Below, one piece after another: positions 45,324 through 53,818 of a stretch of 64,000 bases of DNA (position 1 is the first letter of the stretch; each line of letters starts with the position of its first letter). The position numbers were made by a program, and so were the translations under genes. A model generated the notes under the pieces. That model worked only from the letters and a program-made list of their open reading frames with translations, ran no database searches and was not told the origin of the DNA. The DNA is from JAZKAR01 sp040389065. GTDB taxonomy: Bacteria > Pseudomonadota > Gammaproteobacteria > Burkholderiales > Casimicrobiaceae. The stretch lies in contig JAZKAR010000029.1 in NCBI GenBank assembly GCA_040389065.1, positions 1 through 64,000 of the forward strand, written 5' to 3'.

Positions 45324-46151
45324 TCAACCGCGACCAGTACCTTCTATCTCTGCATAAGCGGAATGATTGTGAATAGACTCAAAATTTTCAGCCGCCACAC
45401 GAAAACGCTTCACATAAGGAAGCGCTTGTACTCTCAGGGCAACATCACGCACGGTGTCCTCTACAAATTTTGGATTTTCATAGGCACGCTCTGTTACCCA
45501 TTTTTCATCAGCACGTTTAAGTAAGCCATACACTTCGCACGTAGCTTCTTCTTCAGCCAAACGAATTAAACGCTCAATAGCAACTGACTCAACGTCTGGC
45601 GTAAGATCAACATCAATAATAATATTAGAGCGCTGATTATGGGCACCATACTCAGAAATGTTCTTGGAGCAAGGGCATAAACTTTTAACGGGTACCCGTA
45701 CATTTAGCGAAAGCAATCCTGTATGTTCAGGGCGTGTCGTAACACTTATAGTAATATCGTAATCAAGAAAACTGGTCACTTTAGAGACAGGTGCTTCCTT
45801 GCGAACAAATAAGGGAAACCGTACTGAAATATTTCCGGTAATTGCCGTATCTAAACGCTGGCGCATGTCTGCTTCTAGCGCCACAAAATCTTTTAACCCC
45901 AACGCTTGACCATTCTGCACCATTGCATCTAAGCACTCTAAAAAGCGCGACATATGCGTGCCTTTTTCAGTAGCAGGAACGCCTACATACATTGACCATA
46001 TGCCAACGGTTGGCTGCGTAGCAGCCTGAGCTGCAAAAATAAATGGGTAGCGCAAATCTTTAATTCCCGCCTTGTCTATCATCAGATTTCGCTTATCCTG
46101 CTCAGCTTGAGTATCGGGCAAGCTCTGCGGGGAACTATGCGGGGCGGTCAT
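45324..46151 (-). CDS. folE2: GTP cyclohydrolase FolE2 (type IB)
   Basis: This 275-residue enzyme makes dihydroneopterin triphosphate from GTP, the first step of folate synthesis. It is the FolE2 form, which does not need zinc. The family motifs are GIKDLRYPFIF near residue 29, SLCPCSKNISEYGAHNQRS near 152 (metal Cys and active site), and EEATCEVYGLLKRADEKW near 210. FolE2 is the main form in many betaproteobacteria and is often favoured in zinc limitation; a Zur-type gene is 2.7 kb away. I saw no Zur-like site in its short upstream gap. Confidence 0.95.
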   Translation of the reverse strand: MTAPHSSPQSLPDTQAEQDKRNLMIDKAGIKDLRYPFIFAAQAATQPTVGIWSMYVGVPATEKGTHMSRFLECLDAMVQNGQALGLKDFVALEADMRQRLDTAITGNISVRFPLFVRKEAPVSKVTSFLDYDITISVTTRPEHTGLLSLNVRVPVKSLCPCSKNISEYGAHNQRSNIIIDVDLTPDVESVAIERLIRLAEEEATCEVYGLLKRADEKWVTERAYENPKFVEDTVRDVALRVQALPYVKRFRVAAENFESIHNHSAYAEIEGTGRG

Positions 46152-46194
46152 GCTAAAACTCCTGAACTATCATGTAAAAACAGTGGTGTATTAC

Positions 46195-46740
46195 TCATTC
46201 TACCTCAATACTTTCTAATGCACACTCTATAGCACGTTTGAGTCGACCGCTGCTTGGGAATGTTAACGCACTGAAACTTTTTACTTTGTTTACTTTGGGA
46301 TAAATCAGATATTTATGAAAATTCCAGCGGGGTGCCGCCCCTGTTTTTTGTTTAAGCATCTTATAAAACGAATGAGCACCCTCCCCCTTTACATGAGTTT
46401 TAGTAAACATAGGAAAACTCACTTTATAATTATGGATACAAAACTCTGCAATACTTGCCTCGCCTCCTGGTTCTTGAGCGCCAAAATCATTCGAAGGAAA
46501 TCCTAAAATGATAAGCCCTCGTGATTTATAGCATTGATACAAATCCTCTAACCCCTGGTATTGCGGCGTAAATAAACATTCACTTGCCGTATTCACTACC
46601 AGAATGGCTTTACCGTAAAATGTGGCGAGCGATATTGGCTGAGCATCTTCCAACTGTTTAAACGTATGCTGAAGTAAAGCAGGACAAGCATTTATAGTTA
46701 AACTAGCATAGGCATTCATAGGGAAGTGCACTTTCTTCAT
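46195..46740 (-). CDS. Glutathione peroxidase family protein
   Basis: This 181-residue thioredoxin-fold peroxidase reduces peroxides with thiols. The peroxidatic Cys is in NTASECLFTPQYQGLEDLY near residue 53. FPSNDFGAQEPGG near 78 replaces the usual N-Q-F with N-D-F, so the Gln of the catalytic tetrad is changed to Asp. The Trp-Asn pair is kept in APRWNFHKYLI near 135. Activity may be altered. The gene lies 43 bases upstream of folE2 on the same strand. Confidence 0.88.
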   Translation of the reverse strand: MKKVHFPMNAYASLTINACPALLQHTFKQLEDAQPISLATFYGKAILVVNTASECLFTPQYQGLEDLYQCYKSRGLIILGFPSNDFGAQEPGGEASIAEFCIHNYKVSFPMFTKTHVKGEGAHSFYKMLKQKTGAAPRWNFHKYLIYPKVNKVKSFSALTFPSSGRLKRAIECALESIEVE

Positions 46741-46794
46741 AGCTATAGATCAAGAACTATCAGCACCCATTTGCTAAGGGTGAATGGTTTGTTT

Positions 46795-47598
46795 CTATTT
46801 TCGTCGTCTTACCAAACAATCAAGACGTAAGCGATGGCGCTTATCGGTTACGGCATGGGCAGTAAGATAAACACTTACCACAGCAGCAAGCCCTCCGCCT
46901 CCTGCAAGTAGAAACATAAACAAGATTTGATATTTTACTGCTTGCATAGGTTCAGCCCCTGCAAGTATTTGCCCTGTCATAATACCAGGAAGCGTAATTA
47001 ATCCAGTGGCTGACATCTGGTTAATAATAGGAATTAAACCTTTTCGGATAGCATCCCGTATAAGGGGAGATAAAGCCTGCTGGCTAGTCTCCCCCAATGC
47101 CAGCCGTGCCTCAACGACTCCTTTAGCCTGAAATAAACCACTTAAAAATGTATCGATTCCTAAGCTGGCAGAGGTTAAAACATTTCCGACGACAATTCCC
47201 ATTAACGGAATGGCATAACGTGCATCGTACCAAGGAATAGGGCGAATAGCGGTCAGTAAAGCAATTAGAACCGTAATACTGCTCGTTAAACTAATCGTAA
47301 TAGCACCAATACGGTAGCCTTGCCATCCGCTTAATTTTTGGGAAGGTCTAGCAGCCACTTCATACGTGGCTGCCATCATCATCACTACAATAATGCCTAA
47401 GGTCGTTAGAGGAGAGCTTATGCTAAACACCGTGTGAAGTATACCGCCTACTACTAATAGCTGAATGACCATGCGAACTGAAGACCATAACAGCTGACGA
47501 TGCATTCCTAAACTTAGCACAACAGAAATAGCTGCATCGAATAATAATAAACTGGAAGCCAGAACTAAATCTAAGGGTTGAAGTTGAATAACATTCAT
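46795..47598 (-). CDS. fetB: ABC transporter permease FetB (YbbM)
   Basis: This 267-residue membrane protein has about seven TM helices. The FetB family signatures are PLMGIVVGNVLTSASLGID near residue 130 and MSATGLITLPGIMTGQILAG near 195. With FetA it is linked to iron export and peroxide resistance in E. coli. It directly follows fetA with a three-base gap and shares the operon with a periplasmic protein gene upstream. Confidence 0.92.
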   Translation of the reverse strand: MNVIQLQPLDLVLASSLLLFDAAISVVLSLGMHRQLLWSSVRMVIQLLVVGGILHTVFSISSPLTTLGIIVVMMMAATYEVAARPSQKLSGWQGYRIGAITISLTSSITVLIALLTAIRPIPWYDARYAIPLMGIVVGNVLTSASLGIDTFLSGLFQAKGVVEARLALGETSQQALSPLIRDAIRKGLIPIINQMSATGLITLPGIMTGQILAGAEPMQAVKYQILFMFLLAGGGGLAAVVSVYLTAHAVTDKRHRLRLDCLVRRRK

Positions 47599-47601
47599 GA
47601 A

Positions 47602-48225
47602 TTAAGCGACCAATTGTCGATTATGCATACGAATAAGGCGATGCCCTATGCGCTTAGCTTGTTCTTCTGAGTGTGTCACAAAAAGAAGTGAAAGCCCTGC
47701 CTGAAAAAACTTCATCAACAATGCTTCAACCGCTAAAGTAGTCGCTATATCTAATGCGCCTGTAGGCTCATCTAAAAGAAGCAGTTGAGGGCGTTTAGCG
47801 AGAGAACGCAATAAAGCTAAGCGCTGCCGTTCACCCGTTGAAAGCTGAATAATTTCGGCCTCTAAAATTGCATGAGAAAGCCCTAAGCTGTCAAAATAGG
47901 GTTTTATAAATTCTTTTTCTTCGTTTGAAAAATGGTCACCTGCTAAGCGCTCCCACCAGGCAGGTTCAGCGGCTTGATAGATAACGTTGCGGCGCCACTC
48001 AGGGGCAGAATAATGTTCACGCGATTGCCCGTTTAAATAGAGACTGCCTGTATTAGGATCAAGATCAGCAATCATTCTTAAAAAAAGACTTTTCCCTGAA
48101 CCTGAACCTCCTAGCAAAGCAATACATTCCCCTTGATAAATATCAAGCGAAAAAGGCCCTGCGAACTCTGATTGCAGAACTTGAATCGATAACTGCACGG
48201 CTGACGTAGATTGAAGAGAAGACAT
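47602..48225 (-). CDS. fetA: ABC transporter ATPase FetA (YbbL)
   Basis: This 207-residue ATPase has Walker A GGSGSGKS near residue 34, signature LSTGERQRLALLRSL near 128 (LSGGQ variant), Walker B LLLLDEPTGALD near 149 and the switch His in FVTHSEEQ near 183. It powers FetB. The stop of the periplasmic-protein gene upstream is 25 bases away, so the three genes form one unit next to the Zur/Fur gene. Confidence 0.92.
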   Translation of the reverse strand: MSSLQSTSAVQLSIQVLQSEFAGPFSLDIYQGECIALLGGSGSGKSLFLRMIADLDPNTGSLYLNGQSREHYSAPEWRRNVIYQAAEPAWWERLAGDHFSNEEKEFIKPYFDSLGLSHAILEAEIIQLSTGERQRLALLRSLAKRPQLLLLDEPTGALDIATTLAVEALLMKFFQAGLSLLFVTHSEEQAKRIGHRLIRMHNRQLVA

Positions 48226-48250
48226 ATAAATCGACTATTTCGCTCCTCAA

Positions 48251-48616
48251 TTACTTAATCGAAAAACGTACATGTACTGCCTTATCGTTTGCTAACGTAA
48301 TGTGAGCAATAATTTTTGCACCTCGTTTTAATTGCGGCACGTTTTTCACTTCTAATTGATTTATTCCTGTAGGGTGCAATTCTACCTCGGTTTTTTTAGA
48401 CCCATTAAGAATGGTTAGCTTTCCTTTAGCCATTGCTGTATCAACAGGCTCATCATGATCTTCAACATAAAGCGTTGCATCTTGCTGTTGAACGACTAAC
48501 TCAAATTGTAAATCTTCAGCCGTTTTTGCAATTCCACCATGCTTAGGTGTAGCCTCATGAGCATGGCTTACCAGTGTAGTTGCCGCTAACATGAACGCCA
48601 TGATCAATTTATTCAT
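48251..48616 (-). CDS. Periplasmic small metal-related protein (HGG family)
   Basis: This 121-residue protein has a clear signal peptide, MNKLIMAFMLAATTLVSHA, with cleavage before HEATPKHGG. The mature part is a short beta-rich domain with HGGIAKTAEDLQFELVV, DHDEPVDTAMAKGKLTIL and the end VHVRFSIK. Similar proteins occur beside metal efflux genes, so a role in periplasmic metal handling is likely but unproven. It is first in the operon with fetAB. Its promoter region carries two palindromic sites shared with the divergent Zur/Fur gene. Confidence 0.65.
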   Translation of the reverse strand: MNKLIMAFMLAATTLVSHAHEATPKHGGIAKTAEDLQFELVVQQQDATLYVEDHDEPVDTAMAKGKLTILNGSKKTEVELHPTGINQLEVKNVPQLKRGAKIIAHITLANDKAVHVRFSIK

Positions 48617-48741
48617 ATGTTACTCCCTTGAATACCGCAGATATAAACGCGATCCCTAAAAGGTTAGCGCTTCTCAAACCACTCAAAATGATACCCTCAT
48701 TAACTACGCGACAATCATACTTTCCTCATTAAACGAATTAT

Positions 48742-48756
48742 TGCAACACTATTGCA
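48742..48756. promoter_or_regulatory. Zur/Fur-type operator candidate, site 1
   Basis: TGCAACACTATTGCA has the form TGCAA-N5-TTGCA, a perfect interrupted palindrome. It lies between the divergent periplasmic-protein/fetAB unit and the zur-like gene. The same pattern recurs 47 bases further on. Confidence 0.65.
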
Positions 48757-48788
48757 TATAGCTATTTTTTTATCATATACTGCACAAA

Positions 48789-48803
48789 TGCAATCTTGTT
48801 GCA
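48789..48803. promoter_or_regulatory. Zur/Fur-type operator candidate, site 2
   Basis: TGCAATCTTGTTGCA is the second TGCAA-N5-TTGCA site and ends 18 bases before the regulator start codon, where it would block initiation. Two identical-pattern sites suggest autoregulation. Confidence 0.65.
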
Positions 48804-48821
48804 GTGAGAAGGATTTGCAGA

Positions 48822-49256
48822 ATGATGAAACACCCAAACTTAATCGACCAAGCAGAAGCATTGGTAAAAACTCACGGTGGGCGAGCCACACGAACGCGCA
48901 CGATGGTACTAGCTTTTTTATTATCGCAACACAAGGCTATGACACATTATCAGATTGAGCATACGCTAGGCGAACAAATAAAAATGGATCGCGTCACCCT
49001 ATATCGCACTCTTGAATGGCTGACTGAAAAAGGGCTTGCCCATAAGTTTCTTAGCAATCAAGATCGTGCATGGCGATTCTTGGTGAATGATCGTCCAGCG
49101 CATTCTCATCAGCATCCACACTTTGCATGTACTCAATGCGACAAAGTGGTTTGCTTAGATAAAATCAAATCAACTTATGACATTCCCCTGCCAGAAGGAT
49201 ACCAGATGCAAGGCCTGGAAATGACGGTAAAAGGGCTATGTGTGAGCTGTGCTTAA
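48822..49256 (+). CDS. zur: Fur family metal regulator, probably Zur
   Basis: This 144-residue Fur-family repressor has a winged helix (about 10-80: GGRATRTRTMVLAFLLSQ, TLYRTLEWLTEKGLAHKF) and a metal-binding dimer domain. His-rich HSHQHPHFACTQC at about 100-113 and the C-terminal CVSC give the structural zinc Cys pairs. The adjacent ZnuD-like receptor favours Zur over Fur. ATG 48822 has AAGGA eight bases upstream; the frame also has a GTG at 48804. Two palindromes precede it. Confidence 0.85.
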   Translation: MMKHPNLIDQAEALVKTHGGRATRTRTMVLAFLLSQHKAMTHYQIEHTLGEQIKMDRVTLYRTLEWLTEKGLAHKFLSNQDRAWRFLVNDRPAHSHQHPHFACTQCDKVVCLDKIKSTYDIPLPEGYQMQGLEMTVKGLCVSCA

Positions 49257-49327
49257 GTGTATTTTTTATTAGAAGCAGCTAGCTTTAACCTCAAAAGAAT
49301 AACCGCTCTGGCAGGCTTCCTTTATTT

Positions 49328-49432
49328 TTAGAAGTTACGCAGTTGGCTCTCTCGGCGTTATGTCAACTTGCCGTACTACGTGTACTGTCTGCGTTGCCAT
49401 GTCTTGATAGTGCTCAACTGCGTAACTTCTAA
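49328..49432 (-). repeat. Palindromic intergenic element, copy 9, upstream of the receptor gene
   Basis: The perfect 18-base terminal inverted repeats TTAGAAGTTACGCAGTTG (49328-49345) and CAACTGCGTAACTTCTAA (49415-49432) enclose the core GTACTGTCTGCGTTGCCATG. This 105-bp copy lacks the GC-rich inner arms. It ends 44 bases before the TonB receptor start and creates a spurious upstream ATG for that frame. Confidence 0.85.
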
Positions 49433-49476
49433 TGTTTTCTAAACCTATTTTTAACGTATTTTGGATCTGGATACCT

Positions 49477-51480
49477 ATGACTATTCAACGCAGTGTAGTA
49501 GCACAGGCAGTGTTATCTGCCTTAACTGTGTTATCAACAACAGCCATTGCTCAACAAGAGAATGAAACAATAGCGACCCTCCCAGAAATTATCGTTACTG
49601 CCACTCCATTTAAAAGTGATGAGCATGGACAAATTCTTGCTCCCGCTAAAGTCTTATCAGGCGATGAGTTGCGAAATAAACAAGGAAGCTCACTAGGCGA
49701 TACGTTATCACACGAGTTAGGGGTATCAGCCTCTGCATTTGGTGCAGCTGCCTCACGCCCTATTATTCGTGGCCTTGAAGGCCCGCGTGTTAAAATCTTG
49801 CAAAATGGTATGTCGGTTTCCGATGTTTCTTCAATTTCTAACGATCATGCTGCCGCTAGCGATGTTTCAACAGCACGGCAGGTTGAGATTTTGCGTGGCC
49901 CGGCAGCTTTATTGTATGGATCAGGCGCTATTGGCGGTTTAATTAATATTGTAAATGATCGCATCCCGACAGAGCTCGAACCAGCACCAACGGGAGAAGC
50001 CGAAATGCGGTATAGCACAGCAGACAAGGGAAAACATGTATCGTTATCTCTTGATGGTTCTTCAGGCCCCATAGGTATGCACATTGATGGAAACTTACTC
50101 CATGCAGACGATTATAAGATTCCAGGCTTCAGTGGTTTAAATGATTCCTCTTCAGCTTCAGGTAGACTTCCTCATTCTTATACACATGAAAATAATGCTG
50201 GCGTCGGCGCTTCCTATATTGAAAAATGGGGGCATATTGGCGCCTCAATCAGCGAGCTTAATAACCGCTACGGCGTTCCCACGAAGGAAGGCTCTCAAAT
50301 CGATCAAACTCAAAGGCGTTACGATATTGATGCATTGGTCAAAGAACCATTCGCTGCATTCGAAACCTTTAAATTCAAACTAGGCTATACCGACTATAAG
50401 CATAGCGAATTAGACCTGAGTGATATACCAGAAACAAATTTTTCTAATAAAGCGTTGGAATCCCGCTGGGAACTTACCCATAAACCGCTGGCTGGCTGGC
50501 ATGGCGCATTTGGCATACAAACCGATAACACGAAGTTTTCTGCATTAAGCGCTGCAACTAGCAGCCCTGATACCGTACCTGAAACCAAGTCATCATCTTA
50601 TGCAGGTTTTTTAGTTGAAGAGCGAGATTTTGGGCCAATGCATATCAATGCCGGTCTTCGATTAGAAGCGGTTGATCATCGTCCTGTTACAGGGGTAGAT
50701 CGCTCTTTTAATTTAACCTCCTATTCTGCAGGAGGGTTATGGTCATTTACACCCGGTTATGGTTTGGGCGCAACGGTTTCTATTGCACAACGAGCACCCG
50801 CCGCAGAAGAGCTTTACTCCAATGGCCCTCATGATGCGACGGGCACATTTGATAAAGGGAATGCCAACTTTAATAAAGAAACATCTCGTAATATTGAATT
50901 ATCGCTACAAAAAACTAAGGGGTTAATCCGCTGGAAAACAAATGTTTTTCAGAACCACGTTAAAAACTTTGTGTATGGTCAGCTAACAGGTAACAAATTG
51001 GATGAAGATGGAAATGCTGGCGGCGATCTTAATGAACGAATTTTCAATCAGGCTGATGCCACAATACGTGGTTTAGAAGCTGAAATCAGCTATAACTTGC
51101 ATAAAGAAGGCCTATCACTACGTGGATTTGCTGATACTTCACGAGGAAGCCTCGATGATAATGGTAGCCTGCCACTGCAACCAGCCACACGTGTCGGCTT
51201 AGAAACGGGATACAAGCAAGGGGCCTGGCGTAGTGGGTTGTTTTTAGTACATGCACAGGAGCAAAACCGTCTTGCCGCTTTTGAGACAAAGACGCCTTCT
51301 TACACACAGCTTGATATGAATCTTTCTTATACACAACGCTACGGAACCCAGCAAATTACGTGGTTTGCCTTGGCTAAAAACTTGTTAAATCAAGATATTC
51401 GGCTAGCAACATCGGTATTAAAAGATGTTGCTCCATTACCTGGTCGTAGTTTAATTGTTGGGGTACGTACCCGCTTTTAA
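49477..51480 (+). CDS. znuD: TonB-dependent receptor, ZnuD-like
   Basis: This 667-residue outer-membrane receptor has a signal peptide ending near TAIAQ. The plug domain (about 35-150) includes LPEIIVTATPF (TonB box-like), RPIIRGLEGPRVKILQNGM and EILRGPAALLYGSGAIGGLIN. A beta-barrel follows, ending in GRSLIVGVRTRF with a terminal Phe. The plug and the short SNDHAAAS stretch resemble ZnuD zinc receptors. The neighbouring Zur-type repressor supports zinc. ATG 49477 was chosen because the earlier ATG (49432) lies in a repeat. Confidence 0.85.
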   Translation: MTIQRSVVAQAVLSALTVLSTTAIAQQENETIATLPEIIVTATPFKSDEHGQILAPAKVLSGDELRNKQGSSLGDTLSHELGVSASAFGAAASRPIIRGLEGPRVKILQNGMSVSDVSSISNDHAAASDVSTARQVEILRGPAALLYGSGAIGGLINIVNDRIPTELEPAPTGEAEMRYSTADKGKHVSLSLDGSSGPIGMHIDGNLLHADDYKIPGFSGLNDSSSASGRLPHSYTHENNAGVGASYIEKWGHIGASISELNNRYGVPTKEGSQIDQTQRRYDIDALVKEPFAAFETFKFKLGYTDYKHSELDLSDIPETNFSNKALESRWELTHKPLAGWHGAFGIQTDNTKFSALSAATSSPDTVPETKSSSYAGFLVEERDFGPMHINAGLRLEAVDHRPVTGVDRSFNLTSYSAGGLWSFTPGYGLGATVSIAQRAPAAEELYSNGPHDATGTFDKGNANFNKETSRNIELSLQKTKGLIRWKTNVFQNHVKNFVYGQLTGNKLDEDGNAGGDLNERIFNQADATIRGLEAEISYNLHKEGLSLRGFADTSRGSLDDNGSLPLQPATRVGLETGYKQGAWRSGLFLVHAQEQNRLAAFETKTPSYTQLDMNLSYTQRYGTQQITWFALAKNLLNQDIRLATSVLKDVAPLPGRSLIVGVRTRF

Positions 51481-51584
51481 GGTACTTGCTTATGGAATCG
51501 TGGGCCACACTAATATATAACATGGCCCATGTATAGCAAATTCCAATGGCTAGGCAGGTAGCGCAATAACTTTATGCCTGTATT

Positions 51585-51890
51585 TCATACCATTTCAAAT
51601 ATCTGCATGGAGGCATCTTCAATTAATGGCCACAATTTCACATACCAAGCTTGGTAAACCGGATCAGCCATATGGGCTTGTAATGCCTCTGAATCTGACC
51701 ATTTTTCAATCAAAATAATCGCATTAGGATCAACGCGTGAGGCATCAGGAACACTCTGAATATGAATGGCTAAGCTATATTCGATGCACCCTTTCTTCGC
51801 TTGAATATCAGGAAGAATTTCACGAAATGCTTCCATAATCGTGTCGTGCTGTTTATCTTTAGCCTTAATAGTCGCTACAACACAAATCAT
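51585..51890 (-). CDS. ABM (antibiotic biosynthesis monooxygenase) domain protein
   Basis: This 101-residue YgiN-like dimeric alpha-beta barrel protein starts MICVVATIKAKDKQHDTIME and has a central GCIEYSLAI and EKWSDSEALQAHMADPVYQ. Members act as cofactor-free quinol/anthrone monooxygenases or as heme-degrading enzymes. The substrate is unknown. It lies 148 bases after the aldo/keto reductase gene on the same strand and could be the last gene of the peptide-modification cluster. Confidence 0.85.
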   Translation of the reverse strand: MICVVATIKAKDKQHDTIMEAFREILPDIQAKKGCIEYSLAIHIQSVPDASRVDPNAIILIEKWSDSEALQAHMADPVYQAWYVKLWPLIEDASMQIFEMV

Positions 51891-52038
51891 GCCTATTCCT
51901 TTGTTCTAATGCTATCCACACATTTTTCCAGAGGGTTTATGCTCCGTCTACTCTGTGTCTAGATGTTATGAAAAAATTGTATGCGTCCGTGTCGTTTTAT
52001 CAGAAATTGTTTTTGAATTTTAGGCTCTTGAAGAGGTA

Positions 52039-53091
52039 CTAGGAAGTGGGAGGAAAATCTGTCACGCCCCCCTTATTTCCTCTTAGCGCTTGAAGTAGTG
52101 GAGGATAGGCAAGAAAATGATGAGGAAATCCTGGGCTAATTTTACTGACCTCATTCAAGCGTTCCAGCTGCGATGGCTCAAGTTGAAACTCCAAACATCC
52201 TAAATTCTGCTGAAACTGCGATAACGTTCTGCCAGCAATCATGGGAATAATATTATCTGGCTTCTGCCTCATCCAATTTAACGCAATTTGCGCAGGCGGT
52301 CTGTTTAACTCTGTTGCAATTTCTGCAACCTCTGCCGCAATATGTAAAGCGGTTCGCGTCAAACGATCACTATTTAACCAATTTCCACGTTTTGAATCCT
52401 CAATATAAATATCATCGCCAGTTAGCTTATATTTACCTGTCAGTACCCCACCCGCTAAAGGCCCCCAAGCGAGAACACCAAGCCCCAATGACTTAGCCAT
52501 GGGTAGCAAATCACGCTCAGAGGTTCTCTCAATTAAGTTGTATTCTGTTTGAAGTCCAATAAATTTTGTCCACCCACGCAACTCTGCGAGCATATTAGCT
52601 TGAGAGATAATCCAAGCAGGTGTATTAGAAATACCAATATAATGAACCTTGCCAGATCGTATTAAATCATCCAAACCCCGCATAATTTCTTCGATAGGCG
52701 TAACAAAATCCCAAACGTGTAACCAATAGATATCAATATAGTCTGTTTTCAATTGCCTCAAGCTTTGTTCTAAGGCTTTGAACATATTTTTGCGATGGTT
52801 ACCTCCCCCATTGGGATCATCTGGTTGGGTACTTAATGAGTACTTGGTCGATAAAACAAAATGATCACGCTTAGAAGCAATAAAATCTCCTACAAACTTT
52901 TCACTGGTTCCATAAGTATACGTATTCGCTGTATCAATAAAGTTGCCGCCTGCTTCGCAAAAAGCATCAAAAATCGTCTGGCTTTCTTCCTTAGAAGCCC
53001 CAAAGCGCCAATCCTCACCAAATGTCATCGTACCCAAGCATAATTCGGATACGCGAAGGCCTGAATGTCCCAGAAATTTATAGCGCATCAT
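52039..53091 (-). CDS. Aldo/keto reductase
   Basis: This 350-residue (alpha/beta)8 NADPH-dependent reductase is of the AKR12/YajO-like branch. The catalytic tetrad is visible: Asp in NFIDTANTY near residue 52, Tyr in TYTYGTSE near 58, Lys in LSTKYS near 83, and His in IYWLHVWDF near 125. The NADPH site lies in AWGPLAGGVLTGKYK near 208. It overlaps the DJ-1/PfpI gene by four bases (ATGA), so the two are translationally coupled. The physiological carbonyl is unknown. Confidence 0.92.
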   Translation of the reverse strand: MMRYKFLGHSGLRVSELCLGTMTFGEDWRFGASKEESQTIFDAFCEAGGNFIDTANTYTYGTSEKFVGDFIASKRDHFVLSTKYSLSTQPDDPNGGGNHRKNMFKALEQSLRQLKTDYIDIYWLHVWDFVTPIEEIMRGLDDLIRSGKVHYIGISNTPAWIISQANMLAELRGWTKFIGLQTEYNLIERTSERDLLPMAKSLGLGVLAWGPLAGGVLTGKYKLTGDDIYIEDSKRGNWLNSDRLTRTALHIAAEVAEIATELNRPPAQIALNWMRQKPDNIIPMIAGRTLSQFQQNLGCLEFQLEPSQLERLNEVSKISPGFPHHFLAYPPLLQALRGNKGGVTDFPPTS

Positions 53092-53744
53092 GAGGCAGAT
53101 GCCTGTTGCAAGGGTGGTGTAACATGTTGAGGTGCTTCTACAGGCGTATCAAAAAACAACCCCTCTCCAACAGGTTGGCAAGATTTAATCACGGCATTAG
53201 CAATATCAGCTCCCACTAACCTTTCAATAATCCACCCTGCAAGATATTGAGCAGATAAACAACCTCCCGCAGTTGCAATATTTCCTTCTATCACCAATGG
53301 CTTTTCAATAACATGTACCCCATACGCACTTAATAGAGGTTTTGCAGAAGGATAAGTAGTAGCCTGCTTTCCTTGAAGCAAACCTAATGCAGCAAGCATT
53401 AAGGCGCCCGAACAAATAGAACCTATTAGCTGTCGCTCAGGATTGAGATTAAATTGTGCCAGATACTCTTCATCTTGTATTTTGAGGCGTGTTCCTTTTC
53501 CACTGGTGAAAAGCACTGCATCTGCGGTGTTCGCTTCACTTAATGGACCATGTGTTGAGATGGTTAATCCTGTCATGGATCGATGAAAAGAAGCCTCTCC
53601 AAGAATGCGTACTTTCCAATGCGGAAGGTGTACACGATTCAGAAGATCCCAAATAAATATTAAATCAATATCGGTAAAATCATCAAACGCAACAATGGCA
53701 ATGTGAAGTGGTTGAATATCGGGGGCAGAACTCGATAATGGCAT
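53088..53744 (-). CDS. DJ-1/PfpI family protein
   Basis: This 218-residue protein has a flavodoxin-like DJ-1/PfpI fold. The acidic residue comes early (AFDDFTDIDLIFIWDLLNRV near residue 20), and the reactive Cys sits in the nucleophile elbow IGSICSGALMLAALGLL near 110, followed by GGCLSAQYLAGW. The arrangement is like isonitrile hydratase and AraC-N-type DJ-1 proteins. The C-terminal 25 residues are extra and Pro/Gln-rich. It is coupled to the aldo/keto reductase and lies 74 bases after the diiron oxidase gene. Confidence 0.88.
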   Translation of the reverse strand: MPLSSSAPDIQPLHIAIVAFDDFTDIDLIFIWDLLNRVHLPHWKVRILGEASFHRSMTGLTISTHGPLSEANTADAVLFTSGKGTRLKIQDEEYLAQFNLNPERQLIGSICSGALMLAALGLLQGKQATTYPSAKPLLSAYGVHVIEKPLVIEGNIATAGGCLSAQYLAGWIIERLVGADIANAVIKSCQPVGEGLFFDTPVEAPQHVTPPLQQASAS

Positions 53745-53781
53745 AGCGTTTTCTCTTACAGCGTTATTAATCTAGCTCCAG

Positions 53782-53811
53782 AGCCTGTTTGCTGCTAGAC
53801 AGAAACAGGCT
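53782..53811 (-). terminator. Hairpin between diiron oxidase and DJ-1 genes
   Basis: Nine-base arms AGCCTGTTT and AAACAGGCT with a 12-base loop lie eight bases after the oxidase stop. No U-tract follows, so it may be an mRNA stabiliser or a weak terminator. Confidence 0.4.
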
Positions 53812-53818
53812 TGTTATA

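Noticed and set aside
2965..49432. Palindromic copies as simple rho-independent terminators
   Set aside because: They share long specific ends and cores, occur in divergent as well as tandem gaps and lack U-tracts.
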